Notes: generated by a model from the sequence alone, not told the origin. Positions 35,300 to 42,296 are shown, counted from the stretch's first letter. The stretch is DNA of 64,000 nt from an uncultured Lactobacillus sp. (GCA_947565635.1 CANOGU010000005.1:18383-82382), one strand, 5' to 3'. A program made the numbers and translations.

Positions 35300-35446
35300 A
35301 TGACGCTAGAAACACGATTAATCAGTAACAGTAATGCTTTCTTCACTAGAGAAACAAGACAACCGCTTATACATGATGAATATCAAAAGCAATTTGAGAC
35401 AGATTTAATGACAACAAAAAAGCCGTTAACTGCGCCAACAGTTTAA
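35300..35446 (+). CDS. 48-residue phage protein
   Basis: ATG 35300 follows GAGGTGAGGTAG. The product starts MTLETRLISNSNAFFTRETR. No motif known. The 3' end carries a small CGTTAA/TTTAACG hairpin (about 35423-35448). Confidence 0.45.
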   Translation: MTLETRLISNSNAFFTRETRQPLIHDEYQKQFETDLMTTKKPLTAPTV

Positions 35447-35482
35447 CGACTACAAAAAATACAAAACCAAAGGAATTATAAC

Positions 35483-36379
35483 ATGAATAAGATTAACGAA
35501 GCTAAAAAAGACATGATTACGTTTGAAAATGAAAATTTTCCAATTAGTTTTAAAAAGGCTGAAATAGACTTTCCCGGGTACGAGCTACTAAATGCTAAGG
35601 TAGATGATTTAGCTAAAGGCTGGGAAAGCTATGTAGTAACTTCTAAATCGTATCCTTACGATAAAAAGACTAGGGCAGAACTAAATCGCATTCGGAAAGC
35701 CTTAAATGATCGAAGAAAATCAATTACACAACAAGCTAGTCAACCTATTGATGAGTTTACTGCTCAAATTAAATCACTTGATTTGAAAATTAAGGTAGCT
35801 GTTGATCACATTAGTGAAGGAATTAAGTCTTTTGATGATAAAGCTAAAAAAGACAAACATCAGCAGAATTTATTGCAACTGGGTAAGATTGCAGTTGAAT
35901 ATAATGTGCCTTTACAGGAGCTTGATTACCAAAAAAAGTGGGATAACAAGACCACTAGTTGGGGAACTATTGAAGAAGAAGCTAGACAACAATTTGAAGT
36001 AATTGCTGAAAGACTAAAGGCTAGAAAAGAAGCTGAGCAATTTATTGCTACTAAGGCTAATGAGTACACTAAACCTGCTATGACTGCTAGTCCATATCTT
36101 CAAATGCTTGATTATAAGTCGCTGCCTGACGTACTAACTCAAATGGATAATGACCATGATTATTTAATTAAGCAGGCTAAACAGCAAGAAGAAAATCGCA
36201 AGAAAGCTATAGAATCGCTTGAACAACATGGCGATAAGTATGTCGATGCCAAAACCGGTGAAGTAGTTGATAAGGTACATAGCGTCACACTTAAACTTAC
36301 TGGTACCACAGAACAATTAACAGCTCTGTCTAACTTTATTCGAGACTGGGGTATTAGCTATGAGAGGGTGAGCGAATAA
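35483..36379 (+). CDS. DUF1351 phage protein
   Basis: 298 residues, largely helical with coiled-coil stretches (about 60-120 and 170-240). The NKINEAKKDMITFENENFP start and YPYDKKTRAELNRIRKALND segment fit DUF1351, a family found next to ERF or RecT-like recombination genes in Firmicutes phages. AAAGGAATTATAAC precedes the start. The stop and the ERF start share one base (TAATG). Probably aids recombination or ssDNA binding; role not established. Confidence 0.75.
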   Translation: MNKINEAKKDMITFENENFPISFKKAEIDFPGYELLNAKVDDLAKGWESYVVTSKSYPYDKKTRAELNRIRKALNDRRKSITQQASQPIDEFTAQIKSLDLKIKVAVDHISEGIKSFDDKAKKDKHQQNLLQLGKIAVEYNVPLQELDYQKKWDNKTTSWGTIEEEARQQFEVIAERLKARKEAEQFIATKANEYTKPAMTASPYLQMLDYKSLPDVLTQMDNDHDYLIKQAKQQEENRKKAIESLEQHGDKYVDAKTGEVVDKVHSVTLKLTGTTEQLTALSNFIRDWGISYERVSE

Positions 36380-37197
36380 TGTTATTTCAAGGTAAAGAGG
36401 AACTGAGAGCAGAATGCTTTTCTGCTTATATTCAGGCTAAGTCGCTGATAGATCAGCCTAAAAAAGATAAACATGTTCATATCATTCCGAAAAATCCAAA
36501 TTCTGATCCATATGACTATTACTACGCAGATTTAGCTGCAATTGATAGTGCAATTATAAAAGCGACTAAGCAGGTTAAAGACCGCAAAGATCAAATTGCT
36601 TTAAGTTACATTCAGGATGTTAAAAATAATCAAGATGGTGTAATTGTCACTACAGAAATTATTTTTTCAAATGGTGGACGCATTACAATGTCCGATCTGT
36701 GGTTTAAAACCTACACTACTAGCTCACCTCAGCAAGTTGCCGGCATAATCACTTATGCTAAAAGATATTCTTTGAGTGCAGCTTTCGGAATTGCAAGTGA
36801 AGATGATGACGATATTAAGACGCTAATTGAAACAGGAAACTATCAACCTACTGATAATCCACCACATAAGCTAGGGCGTAAGGAACTAGATGAATATATA
36901 GTGCAATATATGGGTTCTCCAGCAAGATTAGTAGATATTTATCAGGAATATATTGATGGTATTCCAGAAGCTGGTGGTTGGATTAAAAGTCGACACGATG
37001 AACAAACAGCAATTGCAATCAAGCAGCTTAATCAAGCTTATCATCAACAAGAAGCTGATAAAAAGGCAAAAGAAGAACAAGAACTTAAGGCTAAAGAAAA
37101 GCAAGCTGCGCTTAATAAAGTTCAACAGACTAAAAAGGATCCATTTGAAGATAAAAAAGTAGAATCTAAAGATCCTGAAGTAGATAAATTGTTTTAG
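36379..37197 (+). CDS. erf: ERF-family single-strand annealing recombinase
   Basis: 272 residues. The ERF core spans about 1-160 and ends in YAKRYSLSAAFGIASEDDDD, a close match to the family signature. A Lys/Glu-rich coiled C-terminus follows. ERF proteins anneal complementary single strands, supporting phage genome circularisation and recombination. No SSB or exonuclease partner is visible nearby, which is unusual. Confidence 0.85.
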   Translation: MLFQGKEELRAECFSAYIQAKSLIDQPKKDKHVHIIPKNPNSDPYDYYYADLAAIDSAIIKATKQVKDRKDQIALSYIQDVKNNQDGVIVTTEIIFSNGGRITMSDLWFKTYTTSSPQQVAGIITYAKRYSLSAAFGIASEDDDDIKTLIETGNYQPTDNPPHKLGRKELDEYIVQYMGSPARLVDIYQEYIDGIPEAGGWIKSRHDEQTAIAIKQLNQAYHQQEADKKAKEEQELKAKEKQAALNKVQQTKKDPFEDKKVESKDPEVDKLF

Positions 37198-37206
37198 GTA
37201 ATAGTA

Positions 37207-37526
37207 ATGGTAAAAATCAAAAAGGTATACGACAAACATTAGATGAATTAGATGAAAAAATTAATAATTTTATTTCAGATAAAAATGTAATCGATATTAG
37301 ACTGAACACTTGTACTGATGATGTTTATGACACAATTTTTTATATAGCGGTTGTTATGTATGAAAACAAAGCTACAACTCAACTTAGAAGAAAGGCGTTT
37401 GAATTTTGTTCAGATGATGAAGTAAACAGTTTTATCCAAAATCATGATGTTATTAAAGTGGAAAATTTCGGCACAAATTCAGAAGAAATTACAACAGTTG
37501 TGACTTATAGAGAGACAAAAAAGTAA
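37207..37526 (+). pseudogene. Cse60-like gene with an early frame change
   Basis: ATG 37207 (AGGT upstream) starts MVKIKKVYDKH and then stops at 37240. The -1 frame from the same place is open to 37526 and reads TLDELDEKINNFISDKNVID and so on, which continues the Cse60-like pattern. So one base appears missing between about 37213 and 37239. It may be a mutation, a sequencing error in the A-runs (37212-37223), or translational slippage on AAA-AAG (37219-37224). The intact product would be about 106 residues. The next ORF starts inside the stop (TAATG), so coupling is kept. Confidence 0.6.
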
Positions 37527-37600
37527 TGCCAGCTTGGATATACGCAGCGCTGTACTTGATGATATTAGCGTTAGGAATTCTGTTAGTAGGAGCAATATGA
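37526..37600 (+). CDS. 24-residue membrane microprotein
   Basis: ATG 37526 shares a base with the previous stop (TAATG) and the TGA overlaps the next start (ATGATG). The product is MPAWIYAALYLM followed by ILALGILLVGAI, a single membrane helix. Overlap on both sides argues that it is translated. Confidence 0.5.
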   Translation: MPAWIYAALYLMILALGILLVGAI

Positions 37601-37818
37601 TGAAAAAAGTAAGATTTTACGATGAAGAAAAGTATAAATGGGCGTTAGATAGTGCACTAGATGCTTTAAGTAGAGAAGACAAGAAAACTTTTATGACTAG
37701 GGTATTTGATATGAGCGTAGCTAGCAATTTAGATCAAATGGATATTTTATACATGTTTGCTCAAACCTCTTACTCAACCAGTCTGCAATCAAGTTTTATT
37801 TTTGGAGGACATAAGTAA
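37597..37818 (+). CDS. Hypothetical 73-residue phage protein
   Basis: Starts at ATG 37597 or 37600 behind TAGGAGCAAT; an in-frame TTG at 37534 is rejected because it lies in the microprotein. Helical and charged (YDEEKYKWALDSALDAL). Its stop overlaps the next start. No family recognised. Confidence 0.55.
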   Translation: MMKKVRFYDEEKYKWALDSALDALSREDKKTFMTRVFDMSVASNLDQMDILYMFAQTSYSTSLQSSFIFGGHK

Positions 37819-38006
37819 TGAGCAACGATTTTCGACGTTATCACTTAGCGCATGATGAAGCATATAAGAGCTTAAATTTGATTCATAAGTATGATACTGC
37901 ATCCCTTACGGTGCAAGACTTATGGAAGCTAAAACAGGCAGCATACCGTGAAGGATATCTGCGTGCGATGGATGTAAGACAATACAGAGATACGGGATTG
38001 GAATGA
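37818..38006 (+). CDS. Hypothetical 62-residue phage protein
   Basis: Starts in TAATG overlap with the previous gene and its stop overlaps the next start (ATGA). Helical, charged (DLWKLKQAAYREGYLRAMDV). Unknown function; a coupled member of the early operon. Confidence 0.5.
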   Translation: MSNDFRRYHLAHDEAYKSLNLIHKYDTASLTVQDLWKLKQAAYREGYLRAMDVRQYRDTGLE

Positions 38007-38473
38007 TAAAACTAGAACTAGGAGCTGATACAGTGAGTTTATTTCCGGAATTAGATGAGAAAGAGACCTTAAAAGAAGTAGCGAAATTCTTTACTAAAGA
38101 TTTAGAACGATTGCTATTAATGAGTGGCCATGAATTAGTAGATCTTAAGTCTCCAACATTAAGTTCGGCTCCTGGTCATAGCAATGGTAGTAACAACAGT
38201 GAAAAGGCAATAATCAGAGGCTTAAATGCTGAAGCTATGGTTAGAGCAACTAGTGACACAATCCATCATTGTTCGCACAATTCTCAAATTATTTTGATAG
38301 GATTGTTTATTCGGAAATGGCCATGGAATGAAGTCAAGCCACTAGTTTACAGTGAGAATAATAAGTTCAGCTATTTACGCAGAAAAGCAATGTTTGAGTT
38401 TGCTGATGGCTTTGACTATTGGCAAAGAGTAAACAACTGCCAACCTATCATTGACCTACACAAGTATAAATAA
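38003..38473 (+). CDS. ArpU-family late transcription regulator
   Basis: 156 residues. The C-terminal part, KFSYLRRKAMFEFADGFDYW, has the pattern of ArpU/RinA-type phage regulators that switch on packaging and structural genes. It is the last early gene and is followed by a terminator-like hairpin and a noncoding stretch, the usual position just before the terminase module. Confidence 0.75.
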   Translation: MIKLELGADTVSLFPELDEKETLKEVAKFFTKDLERLLLMSGHELVDLKSPTLSSAPGHSNGSNNSEKAIIRGLNAEAMVRATSDTIHHCSHNSQIILIGLFIRKWPWNEVKPLVYSENNKFSYLRRKAMFEFADGFDYWQRVNNCQPIIDLHKYK

Positions 38474-38535
38474 GGGTAATTTGCGGGAATATGGTGGTAA
38501 TTCGTTGATACTTATCTATGCTTAAATATATATTG

Positions 38536-38559
38536 TCGAAAAAAGTAAAAGTTTTTCGA
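38536..38559. repeat. Perfect 8-bp hairpin TCGAAAAA / TTTTTCGA
   Basis: TCGAAAAA (38536-38543) and TTTTTCGA (38552-38559) around an 8-base loop. It may be a protein-binding site or a weak transcription end after the ArpU-like gene. Confidence 0.5.
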
Positions 38560-38570
38560 TAAATCTATTA

Positions 38571-38610
38571 GTACGGTTTGCAATACGAGCAATATTCCTC
38601 CGTATTTTTT
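38571..38610 (+). terminator. Terminator of the early operon
   Basis: GTACGG (38571-38576) pairs with CCGTAT (38600-38605) and is followed by T residues to 38610. Confidence 0.55.
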
Positions 38611-38694
38611 ACAGTTTTAGATCTGAAAAGATCTCTCAGCATGTTAGCTATTTTAAACTCGGCCCTTACTGTTAAATAGTCTCATGGTTAACAT

Positions 38695-38729
38695 GCAGCA
38701 ATATTTAGGTTCGATTCCTACTTGTTGCT
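38695..38729 (+). ncRNA. tRNA-like minihelix (acceptor plus T-arm only)
   Basis: GCAGCAA (38695-38701) pairs with TTGTTGC (38722-38728, one G-U), enclosing TAGG-TTCGATT-CCTA. This equals the acceptor/T-arm half of a tRNA with no D or anticodon arms. Confidence 0.4.
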
Positions 38730-38846
38730 TACCTAGGGTTTTGATGCTACTTCCCTAGGATTAAATATGCGATGCCCCAACGGTTCGGGAGAGCGTATCG
38801 TAGTTGAGAGTTGGTTATCTGTTTGCAGGATCGCAGCAGATACCGT

Positions 38847-38925
38847 GGGTACGACGACACAATTTGGAATTAGAAAGAAGGTATCTTCTTTCACAATATA
38901 TCAGGTTCGAATCCTGACGTACTCA
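38847..38925 (+). ncRNA. tRNA-like element with a tetraloop hairpin in place of the anticodon arm
   Basis: Acceptor GGGTACG (38847-38853) pairs with CGTACTC (38918-38924). A perfect T-arm TCAGG-TTCGAAT-CCTGA (38901-38917) is directly stacked on it, and a discriminator A follows. Where an anticodon arm should be there is an 8-bp stem GAAAGAAG/CTTCTTTC closed by GTAT, so no anticodon loop exists. Confidence 0.5.
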
Positions 38926-38958
38926 TTGTCCGGCGGAAAACGGACGTAAAAATTAAAT

Positions 38959-39125
38959 CTTTACCTTGTCATACAATTGGTAAAGTACTTTAAATGATAA
39001 ATTCACGGAATAAGTCATTTAATTTTACAGTTATCAGGTTGATTGTTTTAGCGGTAGGCAGGTGAACTGAACACGTGACTAATGTAATCCCTACCTTAAA
39101 CTGTAAAGCACACACCGCAACAATC
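38959..39125 (+). ncRNA. Candidate structured RNA with a pseudoknot
   Basis: CTTTACC/GGTAAAG (38959-38985) and TAAATGA/TCATTTA (38991-39021) are followed by two interleaved helices: TTTACAGTT (39024-39032) with AACTGTAAA (39099-39107), and GATTGTT..GCGGT (39041-39055) with ACCGC-AACAATC (39114-39125). GGTAGG/CCTACC (39053-39058 and 39090-39095) is an alternative inner helix. No ORF or RBS explains this. Confidence 0.45.
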
Positions 39126-39163
39126 GTAAAAGCGTAGCATAAGAGACGCGGCTTTCCTAGTCT

Positions 39164-39236
39164 GGCTCGTTGGTCAAGTGGTTTAAGACACTGGTTTTTC
39201 ATACCAGTAACACAAGTTCGATTCTTGTACGAGCTA
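39164..39236 (+). tRNA. Prophage-encoded tRNA-Glu (anticodon TTC)
   Basis: Acceptor GGCTCGT (39164-39170) pairs with ACGAGCT (39229-39235), discriminator A. The anticodon stem ACTGG/CCAGT closes a loop holding TTC; the T-arm ACAAG-TTCGATT-CTTGT is complete. CCA is not encoded. It sits inside the prophage between early and late modules. Confidence 0.88.
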
Positions 39237-39385
39237 TGGGAATTAATTGAATTAATTCACTGCGTTAATAGAATTCCTCTCTATAATATGTATTTAACAC
39301 TTGAGGCTATTGCTCTGTGTTCGCTGTGCGGACATGCATTTCTTATAGGGATGCCCCTTCAAAATTATTTTGTTAAAGAGCAAAT
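39237..39385 (+). other. Noncoding stretch between tRNA-Glu and the armless tRNA-like element
   Basis: AT-rich with small hairpins: GGAATT/AATTCC (about 39239-39280) enclosing ATTAA/TTAAT, and GTTCGC-TGT-GCGGAC near 39320. No gene or clear promoter seen. Confidence 0.5.
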
Positions 39386-39441
39386 GGGAAATATCTCTGA
39401 ATGGTGAGACATTAAGCTGGGTTTGACTCCAGTATTTCCCA
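39386..39441 (+). ncRNA. tRNA-like element lacking the anticodon arm
   Basis: Acceptor GGGAAAT (39386-39392) pairs with ATTTCCC (39434-39440), discriminator A. D-arm: TCTC-TGAATGGT-GAGA (39394-39409). T-arm: CTGG-GTTTGACT-CCAG (39417-39432). Only seven bases (CATTAAG) join the D and T arms, so the anticodon arm is absent. The 56-base length equals a 73-base tRNA minus a 17-base anticodon arm. Confidence 0.5.
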
Positions 39442-39459
39442 TAGTCCTTATTAGGACTA
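39442..39459. repeat. Perfect hairpin TAGTCCT-TATT-AGGACTA
   Basis: A 7-bp stem directly behind the tRNA-like element; it could serve as a 3' processing or termination signal although T residues are few. Confidence 0.5.
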
Positions 39460-39464
39460 AAATT

Positions 39465-39538
39465 CCGTTCGTTTCAAGAAAGTCAAGTCTTTTAATTAGG
39501 CTTGGCTTTTCTATAATTATTTTTGGAACGAACGGAGG
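39465..39538 (+). promoter_or_regulatory. Nested hairpins: terminator inside an outer stem reaching the DUF4145 ribosome site
   Basis: Inner terminator AAGTCAAGTC (39480-39489) with GGCTTGGCTT (39499-39508) then T-rich bases. Outer stem CCGTTCGTTTC (39465-39475) with GGAACGAACGG (39525-39535), which touches the GGAGG (39534-39538) of the next gene. Read-through transcripts could thus be poorly translated. Confidence 0.55.
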
Positions 39539-39547
39539 ACTTTATTT

Positions 39548-40156
39548 ATGAATAGCTATAGAGATTATTATATTGATATAAATTCAAATTGGAACGTAGA
39601 TGAGATGCCTAATAAAAAATATATTTGTGGTTACTGTGGAACTTTAGTTTCAAGTGTTCGTGGAATGTCTTTAATGAATATTACTAGTAGAGAACCTTCG
39701 ACAAATGTCGGAGTTTATATTTGTACAAATTGTAATCTGCCATCTTTTATTTCTTATGATAGGCAAGTTCCAGGAAATAGATTTGGTGCAGCGGTAAATA
39801 ATGTTCCTGATGAAGTAAATAAAGTGTATGAAGAAGCTAGAAGTTGTTACGCTGCTAACGCTTATACGGGTACTGTGTTACTATGTAGAAAACTATTGAT
39901 GCATGTTGCTGTTGATTTAGGCGCTAAAGATAATTGTAAGTTTGTTGAATATGTAAATTATTTGGCTGATAGCCATTTTGTAAGTGTGAGAAGTCATGAA
40001 TGGGTTGATCAAATTCGTAAATATGGAAACGAAGCACCTCACGAAATCCAAGTTAATACTCAACAAGATGCACAAAAAATTATAAAATTTTGCGAAATGA
40101 TATTAAAAATGAATTATGAATATCCTTCGGAAATAAATGATTCAGATAATAAATAA
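39548..40156 (+). CDS. DUF4145 (HEPN-like) protein with zinc ribbon
   Basis: 202 residues. N-terminal zinc ribbon with CGYCG and CTNC (about 28-62), then a helical DUF4145 domain (about 95-190) with YTGTVLLCRKLLMHVAVDLG and IRKYGNEAPHEI. DUF4145 belongs to the HEPN-related helical families seen in restriction and defence proteins. It lies between the tRNA cluster and the packaging genes and is not a core phage gene, so a moron role such as defence or host takeover is possible. Catalysis is not shown by sequence. Confidence 0.7.
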   Translation: MNSYRDYYIDINSNWNVDEMPNKKYICGYCGTLVSSVRGMSLMNITSREPSTNVGVYICTNCNLPSFISYDRQVPGNRFGAAVNNVPDEVNKVYEEARSCYAANAYTGTVLLCRKLLMHVAVDLGAKDNCKFVEYVNYLADSHFVSVRSHEWVDQIRKYGNEAPHEIQVNTQQDAQKIIKFCEMILKMNYEYPSEINDSDNK

Positions 40157-40160
40157 ATTT

Positions 40161-40184
40161 AGGTCAGCGTAAGCTGGCTTTTTA
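40161..40184 (+). terminator. Terminator after DUF4145 gene
   Basis: AGGTCAGC (40161-40168) pairs with GCTGGCTT (40173-40180, with G-U pairs) around GTAA, followed by T residues. Confidence 0.65.
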
Positions 40185-40197
40185 TTTTGGAGAAAAT

Positions 40198-40830
40198 ATG
40201 TCGAATAATTATAAATTTAAACGAAATTGGGAAAATGCTGAAAAAGCCATTTATGATGGTGAAGGTGAGTTTGATATTCCTATAATTGCGCCAGAAGATT
40301 ATCATAACGTTGAATGGATTGGATTCAATAAGGATAGAGCTACACAAAACAGAGAAAATAAAGGGATTCATTTCTTTTTAGATGATTATCAATTCGTAAG
40401 ACTATGGAAAAACGTTGATAGATATGTAGATTTGCTCAAAAGTTATGATTTCGTCATGTCGCCAGATTTTAGCACCTATACTGATTTTCCTAAGGCAATG
40501 CAGATTTATAATCATTATCGCAAACATTGGATAGCTGCTTATTTACAAGAACATGGAGTTCATGTTATTCCAACTATAAGTTGGTCGACTTTGGACAGTT
40601 TCGAATGGTGTTTTGATGGAGAGCCTCAGAACAGTACAGTTGCCATTTCTAGTGTGGGATGCAGCAAAACAATAGATAAATTTATTACTGGATATAATGC
40701 AATGATTGACAGACTGCATCCGTCAACAGTTATTTTTTATGGAGATATACCGGCTGAATGTAAAGGCAACATAGTGCATGTTAGTTCATTTACCGAAAAA
40801 TGGAGAGAGGCGAAAATGCTTGGGTGGTAG
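40198..40830 (+). CDS. DUF4417 protein
   Basis: 210 residues matching DUF4417, a family in phages and integrative elements: IPIIAPEDYHNVEWIGFN near the N-terminus, YDFVMSPDFSTYTDFPKAMQ in the middle and a C-terminal VIFYGDIPAECKG. GGAGAAAAT precedes the ATG. The end overlaps a +1-frame ORF beginning LGGRGSASG, so the two may be made by coupling or as a fusion. Biochemical role unknown. Confidence 0.8.
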   Translation: MSNNYKFKRNWENAEKAIYDGEGEFDIPIIAPEDYHNVEWIGFNKDRATQNRENKGIHFFLDDYQFVRLWKNVDRYVDLLKSYDFVMSPDFSTYTDFPKAMQIYNHYRKHWIAAYLQEHGVHVIPTISWSTLDSFEWCFDGEPQNSTVAISSVGCSKTIDKFITGYNAMIDRLHPSTVIFYGDIPAECKGNIVHVSSFTEKWREAKMLGW

Positions 40831-41224
40831 AGGATCAGCATCGGGAATAAGTGATAAAGGAAGAAAATATGGAACAGAATATCGCACTTTATTTCAATCT
40901 AATAATATTAAATTTATCAAATATAATATAAGTAAGAGTGCGACCAGTCCCTATGAAACTCGTTCTAATCACAGAATTTATGTAACCATAAATAATAAAA
41001 ATGAGCCTAAATATATAACGATGTACAGAAATAATGGTAAGAGATTAGCACAAATTGATATCTCAGGTCCGGCACATACTCAAGATGGAAGAAAATTTGA
41101 AACGCCCCATATACATGTAGGATATGAGCATCAAGGTTCGTACGTAAGGAATTTAAATTTCGGGGAGAAGAGATTATTATCTAGAACTAAAAATATTTGG
41201 TACAATAAGAAAAAAGACAAGTGA
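40820..41224 (+). CDS. GGRGSASG-start protein with PHIHVGYEH motif (possible nuclease-like domain)
   Basis: 134 residues from TTG 40820 (GGAGAGGCG upstream), overlapping the DUF4417 stop in the +1 frame. The body is basic and beta-rich; the C-terminal half has NGKRLAQIDISGPAHTQDGR and FETPHIHVGYEH, which resembles the small RNase-like toxin domains attached to phage or polymorphic toxin proteins. That resemblance is recall-based and uncertain. A longer in-frame reading from ATG 40778 lies wholly inside DUF4417. Confidence 0.55.
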   Translation: MGGRGSASGISDKGRKYGTEYRTLFQSNNIKFIKYNISKSATSPYETRSNHRIYVTINNKNEPKYITMYRNNGKRLAQIDISGPAHTQDGRKFETPHIHVGYEHQGSYVRNLNFGEKRLLSRTKNIWYNKKKDK

Positions 41225-41264
41225 ACGTAGTTTATTAGAGAGAAGAACAATGGCACTATGCTTA

Positions 41265-41360
41265 ACAAGCGATTCACGAGTTTACTATGAAAATAGTAGA
41301 TAGTTAGGTGGACGTGCATAGAGGTCAGATAGGTGCGGGTGCAAATCTCGCCTTGCTTGT
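41265..41360 (+). ncRNA. Possible tRNA-like fold before the terminase genes
   Basis: ACAAGC (41265-41270) pairs with GCTTGT (41355-41360). A perfect TACTAT-GAAA-ATAGTA hairpin (41283-41298) and a T-arm-like GCGGG-TGCAAAT-CTCGC (41335-41351) lie inside. It departs from tRNA geometry (a 3-base gap before the acceptor strand), so this is weak. Confidence 0.3.
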
Positions 41361-41367
41361 CTTACAG

Positions 41368-41398
41368 AAGACGATACTCAAACGAGTGTCGTCTTTTA
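41368..41398 (+). terminator. Strong terminator upstream of the packaging module
   Basis: AAGACGATACTC (41368-41379) pairs with GAGTGTCGTCTT (41384-41395), loop AAAC, then T residues. Confidence 0.85.
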
Positions 41399-41438
41399 TT
41401 TTGCGTTAAATTTTAGAAAGGTGGTGTGGTGATATGTC

Positions 41439-42296
41439 ATGAGCAAAATAGAAGATGCAAAAGCAGATTACTTAGCAGGAATGAAGTATAAGGATATTGC
41501 TAAGAAATATGGAGTTGCATTAAGTACTGTTAAGTCATGGAAGACTAGAAATAAGTGGCAACGTAATAATGCAACCAAAAGGAAAAGTATGCATACAAAA
41601 CAAAAAAGTACGCGTACAAAACGAGAAAAGGTTGCACCATCATTACCATCACCAGAATTACCAAATAATGATGAACTTACTGATAAGCAAAGAGCCTTTT
41701 GCCTGTACTATTTGCAACGATATAATGCGACCTGGGCTTATCAAAAAGCTTATGGCGGAAACTATGAAACTGCATTGCGAGCAGGACCAAGATTGTTGGG
41801 AAATGTTGGAGTTAAAAATTACTTAGCTGAGCTAAAGAAACAACAATCGCAAGATCTATATGCGACTGCAAATGACATATTGCTGCGCTATTTAAAGCAG
41901 GCGACTAGTGATGTTACCGATATTCTGTCTTTTAAAACGAAAAAGCGCTTAGTTTACTACAAAATTCATGATAAAGATGGTCCATACGAGGATGCTGGAG
42001 GTAAGTTCAGGTATGAGCCTAAGATTGATCCAGAGACAGGTGAACAAGCGTATTACTACGAACATCTAATTACTCTAAAAGATAGTAGCAAGATCGATAC
42101 GTCGAATATTAAGAGTATTCGAATAGATAAGGGTGAGCCTGTAGTTGAGATGGAAGATAGACAAAAGGCAATGCAGATTTTACTTGATCGATTACCAGAA
42201 CCTGAAGTTAATGATGAAAGTACTAACTCATTGCTGGCTGCGCTTACCAATGGTATGAAGAAGATATGGAGTAAGGATAATGATGAAGATAGTTAG
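41439..42296 (+). CDS. terS: Phage terminase small subunit
   Basis: 285 residues. The N-terminal HTH, DIAKKYGVALSTVKSWKTRN (about 19-38), binds pac DNA. A basic linker follows, then a terminase small-subunit core with DKQRAFCLYYLQRYNATWAY (about 83-102), as in YqaS/PBSX-type small subunits. The start ATG 41439 follows a GGTGGTG-rich site. It overlaps terL by 17 bases and begins the late operon. Confidence 0.88.
   Translation: MSKIEDAKADYLAGMKYKDIAKKYGVALSTVKSWKTRNKWQRNNATKRKSMHTKQKSTRTKREKVAPSLPSPELPNNDELTDKQRAFCLYYLQRYNATWAYQKAYGGNYETALRAGPRLLGNVGVKNYLAELKKQQSQDLYATANDILLRYLKQATSDVTDILSFKTKKRLVYYKIHDKDGPYEDAGGKFRYEPKIDPETGEQAYYYEHLITLKDSSKIDTSNIKSIRIDKGEPVVEMEDRQKAMQILLDRLPEPEVNDESTNSLLAALTNGMKKIWSKDNDEDS

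Larger units (their letters stand above)
38611..38958 (+). other. Noncoding stretch with many hairpins and tRNA-like T-arms
   Basis: No credible protein gene. It holds AGATCT-GAAA-AGATCT (38619-38634), CCTAGGG/CCCTAGG (38732-38738 and 38753-38759), a GTCCG/CGGAC hairpin (38928-38944) and two tRNA-like elements listed separately. Base composition is richer in G and C than nearby genes, as expected for structured RNA. Confidence 0.6.

Noticed and set aside
38767-38949. 60-residue ORF in the noncoding stretch
   Set aside because: It runs through tRNA-like and hairpin elements, has no ribosome site and an atypical composition.
39225-39407. 60-residue ORF starting in the tRNA-Glu 3' end
   Set aside because: It begins inside the tRNA gene and overlaps the armless tRNA-like element.
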